Assembly: GCA_027605045.1 (NCBI GenBank) | Contig: JAQFWX010000017.1 | Location: 682,001-746,000, forward strand | DNA length: 64,000 bases | Source of the DNA: Phallus indusiatus | Taxonomy: Eukaryota; Basidiomycota; Agaricomycetes; Phallales; Phallaceae | Direction of reading: 5' to 3' | Part shown: piece after piece, positions 1-11,400 of the stretch | How the letters are laid out: every line of letters starts with the position of its first letter | Position numbering within the stretch: the stretch's first letter is position 1 | Notes under the pieces: generated by a model | What the model was told of the DNA's origin: nothing | The model's input: the letters and a program-made list of their open reading frames with translations, nothing else | Databases searched by the model: none | Position numbers and translations under genes: made by a program

Positions 1-3000
1 TACGAGGATGTCGTCCAGTGTCGAGCTCAAACGGTGTCGCGCGCGTAGCTGAGTGTACGTGGTTGTTGTATGCGAACTCAGCCAAGGGCAGTATCTGGTC
101 CCAGTCGTCCTGTCGCTCGGAGGTGAAAAGTCGAAGGTACTGTTCGACTTCTGCGTTGACACGCTCTGTCTGACCATCGGTTTGAGGATGATACGCCGTC
201 GAGGGTGCAAGCCGTATGCCAAGGAGCCTAGAAAGCTCCTGCGTGAAGCGGGACGCGAACTGGGGGCCCCTGTCAGAGATCACCTTCATGGGGAGACCAT
301 GGAGCTTCCAGACATGTTGAAGGTACAGACGGGCCAGACCTGTCGCGTCAAGTGTCGTAAATGTCGGCACGAAATGAACCCGTTTGGTGAGAGAGTCGAC
401 GACAGAGAGGATTGCGTCGAAACCGTTGGATTCTGGTAGCTCCACGATGAAGTCGACTGAGATGTGTTCCCAGGGTCGACTTGGCACTTCTGTGGGTCGG
501 AGAAGGCCATAGGGAGCATGACGAGACGGTTTCGTACGTAGACACATATCGCAGGCCTCTACGTAGCGTTGGACATACCTAGAGACACCTGGCCACCAGA
601 AGGTGCGCGAAACGAGCTCAAGAGTCTTGAAACGACCCGGGTGACCACCGAGTTTGGTGTCGTGGTGTCTGGAGAGGATTTTCCGACGCAACTCGTCCAC
701 GTTTGGCACGTAAACCTTGCCGCGATAGTAGAGGAGGTCCTGGTCTTCAAACCATTCCGACGAGTGAGCTGAACGACCACCCAGTGCACGAAGTGTTGCA
801 ACGGCTTTGGAAACACCATCTTCGACCTTGCCTTCCCAATTGGCCTTGCGAATCTGGCGTAAAAGGTCCTCCTCCTCCCCTTTAAGACGGAATGTTTGCA
901 GAGCATTGATTGCAAACATTTCGGGTCGGATTAAGGTGACGCCACGATTGTCGTCCTTTCCCGAGCCATGATCTGGGCGACGGGATAGGCCATCAGGTTT
1001 ACCCATCGACTTACCCGGTATATGCTGTAGGGTGAAGTCGAATCGTGAGAGATATACTGACCATCTAGCTTGACGACGATTTAGGTTACGCGCGGACATG
1101 AAATACTCGAGATTCTTGTGATCAGTCCGTATGTCGATAGGGTGAGATGCGCCTTCGAGAAAGTGTCGCCATTCCTCCAAAGATCGTATGATAGCCAGCA
1201 TCTCCTTGTCGTGGATCTCGTAGTTGCGTTCGACAGGGCTAAGGGCCTTCGAGAAGAACGCAACAGGGTGCCATTTACCATCCTCGTTCGACAACTGTGA
1301 GAGAACTGCGCCTGTTGCGAAGTCGGAGCTGTCTGCTTCAACCCGGTAAGGATTAGCGGGGTTGGGAATGAGGAGAATGGGGGCAGAGGTGATCGACGAC
1401 TTCAGAGTATCGAAAGCGTGCTGACAAGTGTCGGACCAGACGAAGGGTGTATCTTTCTTGGTTAGCCCGAACATGGGATTGGCAATACGCGCAAAGTCCT
1501 TGATAAACCGACGATAAAAGTTGGCGAAACCTAAGAAGGACTGAACCTCAGTGACGTTCTTCGGGATAGGCCAGTCTCTGACACCTGAGACTTTCGCGGG
1601 ATCCATCTCGACGGTGTTCTCGGAAATGACGACGCCTAGGTACTCGATCTTGGTCCGGCAAAACTCACATTTCTCTGCCTTGAGATAAAGCTTGTGCTCA
1701 CGAAGACGTTCGAGAACGCGTCGAGTGATCTGATCATGCTGTTCCCGATCTCGAGTGTAGATGAGGATGTCGTCGATGTAGACGGCAACGACACCCTCCG
1801 AGATCATGTCTTCAAAGATCTCGTTCATCATCGTCTGGAAGGTGGCAGGACTGTTAGTGAGACCGAAGAACATCACCAAGGGCTCGAAAAGGCCGCGGTT
1901 GGTGCGGAAAGCAGCCTTCCACTCATCTCCTTCCTTTATCCGTACATTGTTGTAGCCCCAGCGCACGTCCAGTTTGGTAAAGTACCGGGCACCCTGTAGC
2001 TTATTGATGAGCTCAGAGATCAGAGGTAGCGGGTAGCGATTTTTGATTGTCATGGCATTCAATGCGCGATAGTCTTGAATAAGACGGAGAGAGCCATCTT
2101 TCTTCTTGATGAAGAATACTGGGGACGCCATGGGCGACTTCGACGGTCGGATTCGTCCAGATGCAAGGTTTTCTTCCAGAAACGCATCTAACTCGGCCTG
2201 TTCGTTAGGTGACAATGGGTAGATCTTACAAGACTTAGGCTCAGAACCTGGCACAAGCTCTATCGGATGATCCCACTTCTTCGACTGCGGCAATGAGTCG
2301 AACGACTCCTTCGAGAAAATGTCGGCAAAGTCGTGGAACATCTCTGGCACGATATCCCGAAAGCCTTTGGGTGCTGGTGCGTCTGCGTTGTTGGCGTGAG
2401 CCCGAGCCAGTCGCTGGGAGATGGTCTCGGTGGCATATATGCGGTGAGTGTCGGGCTCGTCGGGTAGCATTGATATCGTGAACAGTCGATCACCTTCCTC
2501 AATCTCGGACTCGACGTCAACCAGATCTGGTATGTCAGGATCATCGCCCTCGGTGTCGTCAAGCTCTGGTAGAGGTGCGCGCCGGATCTGTTGGAACGCA
2601 CGCTTAGAGAGCTTACCCGCTGGCCAGCGTGGAGCGCAAGACCGACAACTGGGGCTACAGCGCATGAACTCCACTTGACCCGTCGTGTAGTCTATGACGG
2701 GATTGTGAGCCTTGAACCACGGTAATCCAAACAAGACGGGATACTTGAGCGAGGTAACAGCGAATAGGGTGCGTTCGGAGTGATCTCGAAAGCGAACAAC
2801 GAGGTCGACGACGTGGGTGATAGAGCCAGCATGGTTGGGTGTACCGTCGACGTTAAACACGGGAATGGGTTTAGCAAGACGTACAGAGGAAGCCGATGTT
2901 TGTCGACAAAGTCGCGGTCGAGGAACATACCGCTAGCTCCAGTGTCCAACATGGCCTTGCTGTGCAGCAGGGCTCCAGTGTCAACACTTTGCAGCTCTAC

Positions 3001-3249
3001 AGGGATCTCCAGCTTCTGCGTATCGGCAGTGGCTGCGAGTCGGTATTCCTTTGGCAATGCACGACGTTGAGAAGGCGACAGCATACATGGGGTAGAAACA
3101 GAACGTGTGGCAGGTGGAGGCGATTCTTTGGTTTTAGCAGGGGATGCAGCAGGGGTAGTTAGATTCGAATCAGGAGTGTCATTTTGTTCGCGATCTATGT
3201 ACAAAATGTCGAATCTATTAGATGTCGGCAACGAGGGTGCATCTATCAC
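1..3249 (-). CDS. Ty3/Gypsy retrotransposon pol polyprotein, partial, one frameshift
   Basis: Reading leftward on the minus strand the order is protease, reverse transcriptase, RNase H, integrase, which is the Ty3/Gypsy order. The protease active site DTGASG lies at about 2930-2946. The reverse transcriptase motif YIDD is coded at 1769-1780. The RNase H region (DASDFATGA type) is at about 1080-1340. The integrase zinc-binding region is at about 540-640, its catalytic SDRGPQF segment near 275 and YHPQTDGQTERVN near 170. The frame is open to the left edge, so the C terminus and the left LTR are outside the window. The protease segment changes frame near 2877, consistent with a 1-nt deletion, so this copy is probably not functional unless that is a sequencing error. 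Pol begins just where gag ends (3246-3249), in another frame, as in elements that use ribosomal frameshifting. Confidence 0.93.
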
Positions 3250-4555
3250 TCGTCGCCGTTTTGAAAATCCTCTGCCTCTGCTGCAGCTACAGTCTCACCC
3301 TCTGTCAGAGCAGAGTCGCCACGCGTCTGGGCTTCTAACGCGTCTTTCTGGGCTAGCAGGTGTGCGATACTGTCGTCTAGTTCATCTGGCTGAAGATACC
3401 GAATGTCATATGCACGAGGGCATTCGCGAGCCCAATGGCCTGTTGCTCCACAGCGACGACACCTGGTGGATTCCGGGCCAGCACGTCGACGGGCAGCGTC
3501 AACATCCATCGGATCATGCCTAACCTGGGGTGTGGGAGCAGGAGCCGCAGGTCTTGGAGGTAGCGCAGGCATGATCTGAGATGCTGGCCTGGGAGGTGGA
3601 TAGGGAGGAGCCTGATAGGGAGGGACAGGGGGCCTCCTCTGAATCTGTAGGGCCTGGTACGACGGGAAGGGGTTAGGACGGGATCGGTTAATGGAGGTAG
3701 CTGCGGGATTTGTCTGAGCCGTTCCAGAGCCTACGAGTCGACGGCGAGCAGCGGTGAAGGCCTCGTTGGCACGCCTGTCCATATCAAACATACGTGCCTG
3801 TCGGATCCAGCCCTCATAGTCGTGAAGCGCGGGTCGGTCCTTCATTGTCGCTACCAGAGACGCAATTGCCGGGTCTAAACCATTACGAAAGTACGTGTTA
3901 ATGGCGAGTCCTTCCGTGAAGCCAGCGTGCTCAATGAGAACGCGAAAGGCATCTACATATTCCTCCACAGTCCTGTTGCCCTGGACATAGCGGTTGGAGT
4001 AGAGGCGTTGATGGCATCTTCTTGCTCGGATTGTGGAAAGAAATCGGCCTTGAATCTTTCCCGAAAGGCGTCCCAGTCAGCAAAGGGCTTCTCTCCTCTT
4101 TGATACTTTTTCAGCATAGATTCGCTGAAGGTGAGGGCGCGGCCTTCATTCATGTACGACATCGCCCAGCCAATCTTGAGTTCATCAGTCTCGAAATCAC
4201 GACTGCATATACTCATGTAAAACTCGACAGTGTTCCAAAAGGCGCGACCCTTGGAGCGATCTCCGTCGAACGAAGGAGGTACAGCAGGTCGGGTATTTCG
4301 GGAAGAGCGTGAACTGGCTTGATGCTCCAGAGCCGGTGGTTGTCCAGACGAGGACGCGTCGCCCACAGGGGGGTTTTGGGTTGGAGCAGCTCTAGCCGCG
4401 TCTCGGATGCTCTGCAGCACCTCAATCATCTGTGAGGCCTGGGATTCCTGTCTGGCCATGCGGGCATCCATTTCCGCGAACTGCCGCATAATAATAGTCG
4501 CCACATCGTTGAGGGTGACGAGTGGGGGTGCAGAGGGTGGAGGAGAAGAGTCCAT
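3246..4555 (-). pseudogene. Ty3/Gypsy gag, broken by one frameshift
   Basis: The N-terminal part (4555 down to about 4005) contains the capsid-type retrotransposon gag region, including a GDRSKGRAFWNTVEFYM segment. The C-terminal part (about 4005 down to 3246) has a proline-rich linker and one CCHC zinc knuckle (CRRCGATGHWARECP) at about 3418-3462, which would bind nucleic acid during particle assembly. The two halves are in different frames. Capsid-type coding continues across the break without loss, so a single-base deletion near 4003-4008 explains it. The start is the ATG at 4555. The gag stop overlaps the start of the pol frame. With the pol frameshift, this marks a recently inactivated but well-preserved copy. 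Confidence 0.88.
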
Positions 4556-5118
4556 GAGAGAGAGAAAGGAAAATGGGGTTTTTAAGATGGAGCAGAGGGG
4601 TCGGTTATAGACGGGACTCGAAGGAGAAATGCGACACTGCGATAGTCGGTGTCGAGCGCGATTTTTCGATAACGAGTGTCGATAGAAACGGCCAGTCTGC
4701 GAGTAGAAGCTTGTTCTACTGTTAGGGCTACTCAGCTCACACTAGAGGGAGGGGATCCTAAGAGAATATATTGGGAGAGAACTAACTACTCACCTAGAGG
4801 GAGGGGATCCTAAGAGAACAAGCTTAGGGACCCTCACTCTAGGGACAGCGACTATATACATGAAAAACGATAGCGCGGCGTGCGGCCCTGACACAGCTAA
4901 GTGCCAGACGCCCAAACCGAACATAAGCGACGTGACGCCTACGGCGTCACGCCGGGTACGAGCGCGCAACGCGCGCGAGTAGAGAAAGTGGAATAGAGAC
5001 AGAGGGAGCAAACGGAGGGTAGAGGTAGTATATGGGAAATATAATTAAAGTAGAGGGAAATATATACCGATGATAATAAATGAGGAAAAATGAGGGGACG
5101 CGGTAGCGTACCCTGACA
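4556..5118 (-). repeat. 5' LTR and untranslated leader of the Ty3/Gypsy element
   Basis: This stretch lies between the gag start and the right end of the element. On the minus strand the likely LTR begins with TGTCAGGG, ending at 5118 on the plus strand. This fits the TG...CA convention. GAAAA at 5119-5123 would be the adjacent target-site base run, which cannot be tested because the other end lies outside. I could not place the inner LTR border or the primer-binding site. A 24-bp direct repeat occurs at 4742-4765 and 4794-4817 (period 52). A hairpin (GTGACGCC, 3-nt loop, GGCGTCAC) lies at about 4931-4949. Confidence 0.7.
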
Positions 5119-7968
5119 GAAAATTGGCCAACAATACAATCAGAACCCGCACATGATGAAACAACTGGATTGGTGCAGGACGATGAAAGTAACGATCTGA
5201 TGATGGAAGATTCGAGTGCTGAACCAGTCCTATTCAATTTATCACATGTTGATCCTTCGGTTGAATTGGACGATGCTTCTTACCGTTACCGACATTATCC
5301 ATTCACACGGGATAATCGAACATACGGCCGGGGACAGACTCCATACAAAGCAACCAGAGCAAGAGAAGTTGATCAAGAGAATGTAACATATCCTTTTGCA
5401 AGCATGGATGAGTGGCGGCTTGCAAAGTGGATTGCATTCAGCGGACTTCCCGCTACCAGAGTGGATGAGCTCCTGAAATCAGACTGGGTTAGTTTTATCA
5501 GTTTCTTTTCTCATCAAACATCCTGATATTGTTCATCAGGTCCGAAACCTTGGAAATCATGCACCATCATTTAAAACAGAAAAAGATTTGACCAATAGGA
5601 TTGAATCATTGTCCGGAGCGCCACCTTGGAAAGCTGTGTGGGTGACTCTTCCCGAAGCACCTAATGACCCACAGTTGTTGTTATACAGGGATGCTTTAGA
5701 ATGCCTGAAATGGCTAGAAGCTAATCCTGAATTTACGGGAGAAAAGGATTACATACCATACGAGGAATATCTTGATGAAGCTATGACGGAGCATTGCTAC
5801 AATGAGATGGCAACAGGCGATGCATGGATGGAGATGCAATCTGAATACCCAGAAGGCATCACAATTCATCCCTATATTCTTTCAAGTGACAGTACTCACT
5901 TAACAAACTTCTCCGGGGACAAAAAAACGAAGCCATTGTTACTTTCGTCTGCACACATTCAGGAACGTGTTCGTTCAGCACCAAGTCGTCGAGCCTTTCT
6001 GTGCATTGCTTACCTTCCAGAAGGAAAATTTCCAAATCTTGAGTTTGCAACACAAACACAAAGAAAAGAAATGCCTGGAATCTTGCAGAGCCGATTGTAT
6101 CACGAGTGCACGTTTATTGTTCTGGCCAGTCTTCGAAAGCACGAAACAATACCTGTCAAAATGGTTGATAGCGAAGGATATATAAGGATGGAAATCTTAC
6201 GGCTAATTGCGTACATCTGCGATCTCCCAGAACAAGCACTCATCGCATGTCTTGGTGCTAGCAAATGTGTCCCTTGCGAAGTTGACCATTCACAACTTGG
6301 GCTTAACACTGAACACAGGCCTCGTACTGGTGTTTCAATTCTAGAAAAACTTCGGATAATTCGTCAAAAATGGCCCGAAGCGGATACATGGAAGTTCGCA
6401 CAAGAAGCTAAAGAGATTGGCCTTAGTGGTGTTGAAGAACCATGGTGGACGGACTTTACTAAACTCGACATTTGCAAAGTTATTTGCCCTGATGTCTTAC
6501 ACGGTCTTCATAAGGCCTTTAAAGATCATCTGGTTACGTGGAACGTTAACCTGATAGGAAAAGCAGAGCTGGATTCAAGACTTACGCGAATGCCAAAGTG
6601 GCCAGGATCTCGACACTTCACAGCAGGAATCTCGAAGATTTCCCAGTGGTCAGGCAAGGAGCATCGAGATCTTCAAAAATACTTCTTGACTGCTATTAGC
6701 GGTCATCCAAAAGTCCCGCGAGAGGCAATCCGTGCAACAAGAGCGGAGCTTGATTTCATCTATACAGCCCAATATCATTCGCACACCGAAGAAACACTCT
6801 GTCAACTTAGCGCTTACAATGACATGTTCCATGAACACAAAGATATTTTCATATTGACTCGTGCACGCAGAGGAAAAAAAGGTGTTATTGAACACTTCAA
6901 TATTCCGAAACTTCACACTCGTCTTCACTATCCGGATTTCATTCGAAGGTTAGGCGCGACCGCGAACTATTGCACAGAAACATCAGAACATTATCACATC
7001 AAAATTGCAAAAGAACTTTACAATAACGTAGGGCACAAAGAGTATGCCCTACAGATGGTTCGGTTGCTTGATCGCAGGGAGAAGATTTGTTATAATGACA
7101 GGTACCTTGCCTGGCGACACGGAGTATCTTACGGAGAAGAGTTAGACAACATAGACAACGACACCGAAGAACAAGCGCACCTCTCACTGATCCCAATTCC
7201 AACCCAGGTATACCAGCCAACTTTGGCGATAAGGCCCCGCTGGAGTAGACTGCAGCTTCAGACTGCACTTGCGAAAAATTGGTTCAATATAGATACCGCT
7301 ACTTTCGAAGGCGCCGTCCAGCGATATGAAGCCAAATTATTATACGGTGATACGGCTGAAGGACGAGGGTGGGCCTATATGGTAGATGCAATGCCGGACA
7401 AGTATTCTTCTTTGGACGTTTGGTCGATATTCCGGATTATACTTCCGGTACTGGATCCAATACATGATCGAGCCGAGACATGTATACTTCGTGCGCCGCT
7501 GCCAAATATGGGTGTCGGTAATGTGGTTTTTATTGATACGGATCCAGACGGCGACGCTCTTCAAGTTGGAATTAAAGGTCATTCTTTCACATAGCTTCCA
7601 GACATTGATAAACCTACCTTATTTTAGGCTTCCAGATTGGACAGCTCCGCATGGTCTTTCGCCCAGCGCTGGACCAAATGTCGCCCCATCTCGCATTCAT
7701 TGAACTGTTTAATATACATCAATTGGATCCCGTTATGAAAATGTATACGGCGAGTAAGGCTTACAATGACGATGGTTCGCGCAGATGCGAAATCATCCGA
7801 CTAGACTCTGTTGTGCAGCCATGTCCACTGTCACCGAAGTTTGGGAGTTTAGGGATAGATTTGGATGGTGGAGGAGAAAGAATCAATGGAGGTAACTGTA
7901 TAGCACGAGTGAATGAGTTTTGGGTCAATAGTTTTGACAGCAAAGCGACATACCAAAGTGTTTTCTAG
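5107..7968 (+). pseudogene. Plavaka-family DNA transposase, 5' truncated
   Basis: The protein matches the Plavaka (CACTA-related) transposase family of basidiomycetes. Three exons are seen: about 5107-5487, 5540-7577 and 7628-7968, with introns at 5488-5539 and 7578-7627. Candidate catalytic positions are the Asp in LSSDSTHLTNFSGDK (near 5885), the PDVLHGLHKAFKDH block (near 6490) and the Glu in TETSEHYHIKIAKELY (near 6985). GISKISQWSGKEHRDLQ and the C-terminal CPLSPKFG...NEFWVN block are also family-typical. The C terminus is complete. The frame is open upstream only to a TAG just before the retroelement junction, with no ATG and no N-terminal zinc finger. The gene therefore lost its 5' end, most simply through insertion of the Ty3 element. 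The catalytic core itself shows no stop. Confidence 0.85.
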
Positions 7969-8213
7969 ATAGCATCAAAATACAACCTGCGCGCTCAAGC
8001 ACTCACTAGTACTCACTAATCGGACATGAAGGAAGAAGGACAGACATTTATTAAGGAGCAAGATGAATATACAGCAATAAATAACAAAAAAAATAAAAAA
8101 AGAACAAGTACTGGGTCTCAGAATGTCTGTGGCGGTCTGAGAGGATCGGATTAACGAGGCGTGAGATGCGCGCAGTCTGAGACCAAACATTAAGCGCTCG
8201 CCGCAAAACCAGA
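7969..8213. other. Short spacer between Plavaka gene and toxin-like pseudogene
   Basis: This should hold the 3' end of the Plavaka element. Two close copies of ACTCACTA occur near 8003-8020 but no terminal inverted repeat can be confirmed because the element's 5' end is missing. An A-rich run lies at 8088-8105. No gene is seen. Confidence 0.4.
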
Positions 8214-9030
8214 TTACTGATGCCAAGGGCCCACATTCCATTCTTTTCCCCACGCATCCAGAACAAACGTCACGTTGTTGACGAAGTCGTAGGATTTCTG
8301 GTAGAGAATGAGTTGAGTGTAGGCTGGAACGGTGATTGAGCTCGAGACTTTCTTGGTAGTCGTCGTTTCACTATCCTTAAACGTCTTCTGATTATGATCA
8401 ATAGTCATAGATTGTCCCTCGAAGGTCGCTGCGAAGTTGAATCCAATATTAATTTCCGAGCTTTGTGTGATCTTGAGCCCAGTCATATAAGAAACCGGAT
8501 ACTTCTGAACCGCTGGTGTGTCATTATGCCAAGAAACTATTTCTATCCATCGAATGGCTTTGAGAGTTCTGCTGAGGATTGCATACAACGCTTCTTGACC
8601 GGAGAAGAGATACATGGACTTGCGCAATGCGATCGGCATATACTCTCGCTTCCTCTGAGTCTGGTTTATAAACAAGATAGGAAAAGAGATTGCTAGCAAT
8701 GCTGGGTTCGTCTGGCTTCGCTTGAATTATTTCATCATCCAGATCATCCGGTTCAATGATGTCTATTTTCCTCTGAAACTCGGGAGGGAGTTTATCAGTG
8801 GATTTGTGCTTGGAACGGGCAGTGCTGCGAAATAAGTCAGGGTGATGATCCAGAGAAATATGGCCGTGGTGTGTATCGTCATCTGCACTGCATTTTCGGA
8901 CAACTACTTGGTCGGGATCACTAATAAGCTTTCAAAAAAGGGAAAGAGCATCAATATAACGGTAGTTACATTGGATAGGTAACATGTATGGAAAACGTAC
9001 GTTGACACTGGCAGAGTTTGACATCTCGTA
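8214..9030 (-). pseudogene. Pore-forming-toxin-like gene, copy 1, frameshifted and truncated
   Basis: This is the most diverged translated copy of the family described at 13610-14782. The part from about 8214 to 8640 encodes the beta-rich core, including the LDAWGKEWNVGPW block that marks the family. It stops right after that block, so the C-terminal region of about 90 residues present in the intact copies is missing. Farther upstream (8650-8935) the similarity continues in another frame. A net insertion of about 7 nt near 8630-8645, relative to the intact copies, explains the shift. A second frame change lies at the homopolymer near 8935, in the N-terminal anchor segment, unless a small intron removes that segment. 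The upstream DNA around 9061-9150 also resembles that of the other copies. It is most likely a dead gene. Confidence 0.7.
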
Positions 9031-9060
9031 CTATTGTGCGTGGTTCACAGTGAAGTTACT

Positions 9061-10011
9061 AATCATCGTGAGCTCTCGAGGTTTTATATGTTTTGTTCGA
9101 CTGTCAACGGGGATCCTTTTTCAAGTTAGAATAGGCGTCATCTAACCCGTTGGTAGAGGAGAGCCGGACAGCTTTAGTAGCATATCATACGAGTTCGTCA
9201 CCACACCAGTTTTAATTGAGAACTCTAACGAAGTCTAGAAACTCCCATAATCGGAGTTAAATATGTACTGGAGAGCACCGTTGTCCGGTCATCGGCTCAT
9301 ACTTTTCAGTCGAGAAAACGCCATATTCATCTTGGGGCAATTTGTATTGGAGTCTCACATTCCCACTTATCAAAAATTCAAAGCTGTGGACCGGGATCAG
9401 AGGAATAGGTATTTTCTATGCAGTCAAAAGTTTACTTTAATTGTATCGGGTAACTACAGTCGTCAACTTACCTTTTACTGTACACTCGTCAACTGGTTCG
9501 TTGGAGCCTGCCAACTTGAAGCAAAATCCGTGATACGTACGTATTTTTATCGGATTAAGTCGCTAAGCGGCCTAGCCGTATTTTGAGACGCCAAAATTGT
9601 ATGCAAATACGCATACGGCCTTACACACCCTCGTTCAGCGATATATGGTCCGCATGGGAGTATTTGCTGCACTGCCAATGAATATCAGTGAGTTGTTGTC
9701 AGAGCAATCATTTACATAAAGCAATTCGCCGCGATTTCTTTGCATATGTATGCCCATTTTGGTGTCTGTATGTGAACGTTTTTTTATATTTAATTGGTTT
9801 GACTACCTATATATTCATATTCCAACCAATGGTCGCCCGGTTGAGAACTGATCAAATAAAACATAAAATTTGAGCATAATCACGTTTTGCAGAATCTTTA
9901 GACAGAGCACTTGACAGTAATACAAGAAATGTTGATCTATCTCTAATCTACGACCTATCAATGCATCCCCGTGAACGTGCAGTCATAACTTACATATGTA
10001 TCCATGCCAAA
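9061..10011. other. Intergenic region upstream of copy 1
   Basis: The first about 100 bp (GAGCTCTCGAGG, GGCGTCATCTAAC) resembles the upstream DNA of the intact toxin-like genes and is probably the old promoter. Beyond that I see only AT-rich sequence. A 107-codon frame at 9263-9586 has no recognisable features and I do not call it. Confidence 0.5.
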
Positions 10012-10435
10012 TCAGTACACCATCCAATTATGAACACCCTTCAACGCTTCATCCCAACTTTCATTTTCCTCTTTCTCCACCACCCGAACACCATTAATCT
10101 CATTTTCCCCCAATTTGAGTCCATTATGAAGATGCGGAAACATTCCCTCCCCATCTCGGTCTCCACAAATTTTCGCTTCGGGATCTTCCCATCGAATATC
10201 TTTCTTCACATTTCCGTAGGAAATCCGAATTAGATACACTCTCTCATGTCTCCCGAAAAAGTGTTTGAGCGTGTTTGGAATCTGAGGTGCAGTGGAGAGA
10301 TGGATAAAACCCGATTTTCGATCAAGTTCTGGGAGAGTGAGAGATTCAGGCAGAGATTCGGGTGAAAGAGGGATAGGTGTGGAACCATCCCAGATTTTAT
10401 AGATATGTGGGATCGGAAGAGGACGACGATGACAT
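10012..10435 (-). pseudogene. DUF952 family gene, decayed paralogue
   Basis: The C-terminal part shows the DUF952 signature (FPHLHNGLKLGENEINGVRV) and the middle carries the GFIHLST block in the same frame. It is clearly related to the intact gene at 20839-21243. The region equivalent to that gene's start has an ATG at 10435, but this frame runs into a stop after 12 codons, while the YKIWDG block lies one base out of frame. No in-frame ATG was found upstream. A single indel near 10400 therefore separates start and body. DUF952 proteins are small (about 115 residues) and of poorly known function. It sits between toxin-like copies 1 and 2, on the same strand. Confidence 0.75.
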
Positions 10436-10635
10436 TTTGTGCTGGTTAGAACGCAAGTTGGAGCTAGTCACTCATCGTCGCGGAGTCAAATCATCGGCGA
10501 GCTTAGCGAACCCCCGCGGCGGCCGATGCCATACGGCCATCGTCTCCATTTTTGATCAGCCGGTGAATCAACATGAAAACTGGAAGGGTGAACGTCGATC
10601 ACCGATTGGTTCTTATCTATTTTATTTGGAAAGTT

Positions 10636-11400
10636 TAATCTAAAGGGAGGAACGCTGATTGTGAGAGTGGTTGTCTGGATAGACGTTCTGAGTTCCCATG
10701 TACGTCTTCTGACTAAAGTCGACACCCAAAGTAAATCCCGCTAAGGACGATCCGAGATTGAAGCTGGAATTGACGGAGGATTCTTGTGTACGAAAACCTC
10801 ATATTGCTGCGCCGTTGCGGATGTGATGTTGTTGTTCCAAGTCAACATCTAAAGCCATACAATTGATTGAGGTCCTGCTGATCACTGCAAATAATAAAAT
10901 CAGCGTGGGATACTATATAGCCCTACAACGTGAACCGTCGTCGTATACTCTTGCGGTGATGCGTGGTCTATAAACAAGGTGGGAGAAATGTTCCTGAGAT
11001 TCGGATGATTTGACCATCCCGCTGAAAGATGCCCGCTTCCGTTTTGGATTCGGATTTAAGAGGGATTTGTTTGGCATCCTTTTTCCCGTTCACCCTCACC
11101 GAAGGGGCCGCCTTGCCTCCAGTATCAAATTATATTTGTCAGCGGGATTGTCAGTAGACCTATCAGTCTCGCCAGTATACCTGCGGCCTCCGGTATTTCG
11201 ACAGAGTGGCCGGCTTCGGGAGATTTAGAGTGACGGCAATCAATTGAGTATCTTCGCGCCCATCTTGGTCACGATCATGTTCGTATGGTTATCCGGTGTC
11301 GCTGACAAACTTTCGACAAAAAACAACATACCTCATAATTGTGAACAAGGAGATGTTATGAAATTTCACAGTATTGGACATTGCTGTAATCGCACCAATT
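10636..11400 (-). pseudogene. Pore-forming-toxin-like gene, copy 2, decayed remnant
   Basis: Nucleotide similarity to the intact copies is visible along the minus strand. The segment at 10636-10790 matches the beta-rich core coding region. That at 10800-10880 matches the preceding core part with substitutions and small indels. That at 11000-11310 matches the low-complexity N-terminal region and the LVSD segment. No long open frame survives. The 3' part coding the conserved tryptophan block and C terminus is absent, with similarity ending sharply near 10636. Upstream DNA (11400-12370) also matches the upstream blocks of copies 3 and 4. The whole duplicated unit is therefore present, but older. 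Confidence 0.72.

Noticed and set aside
53..915. Plus- and minus-strand small frames at the left edge
   Set aside because: They overlap the integrase part of the retrotransposon pol on the minus strand and have no features of their own.
9263..9586. 107-codon plus-strand frame
   Set aside because: No family features, no splice sites and an AT-rich intergenic context.
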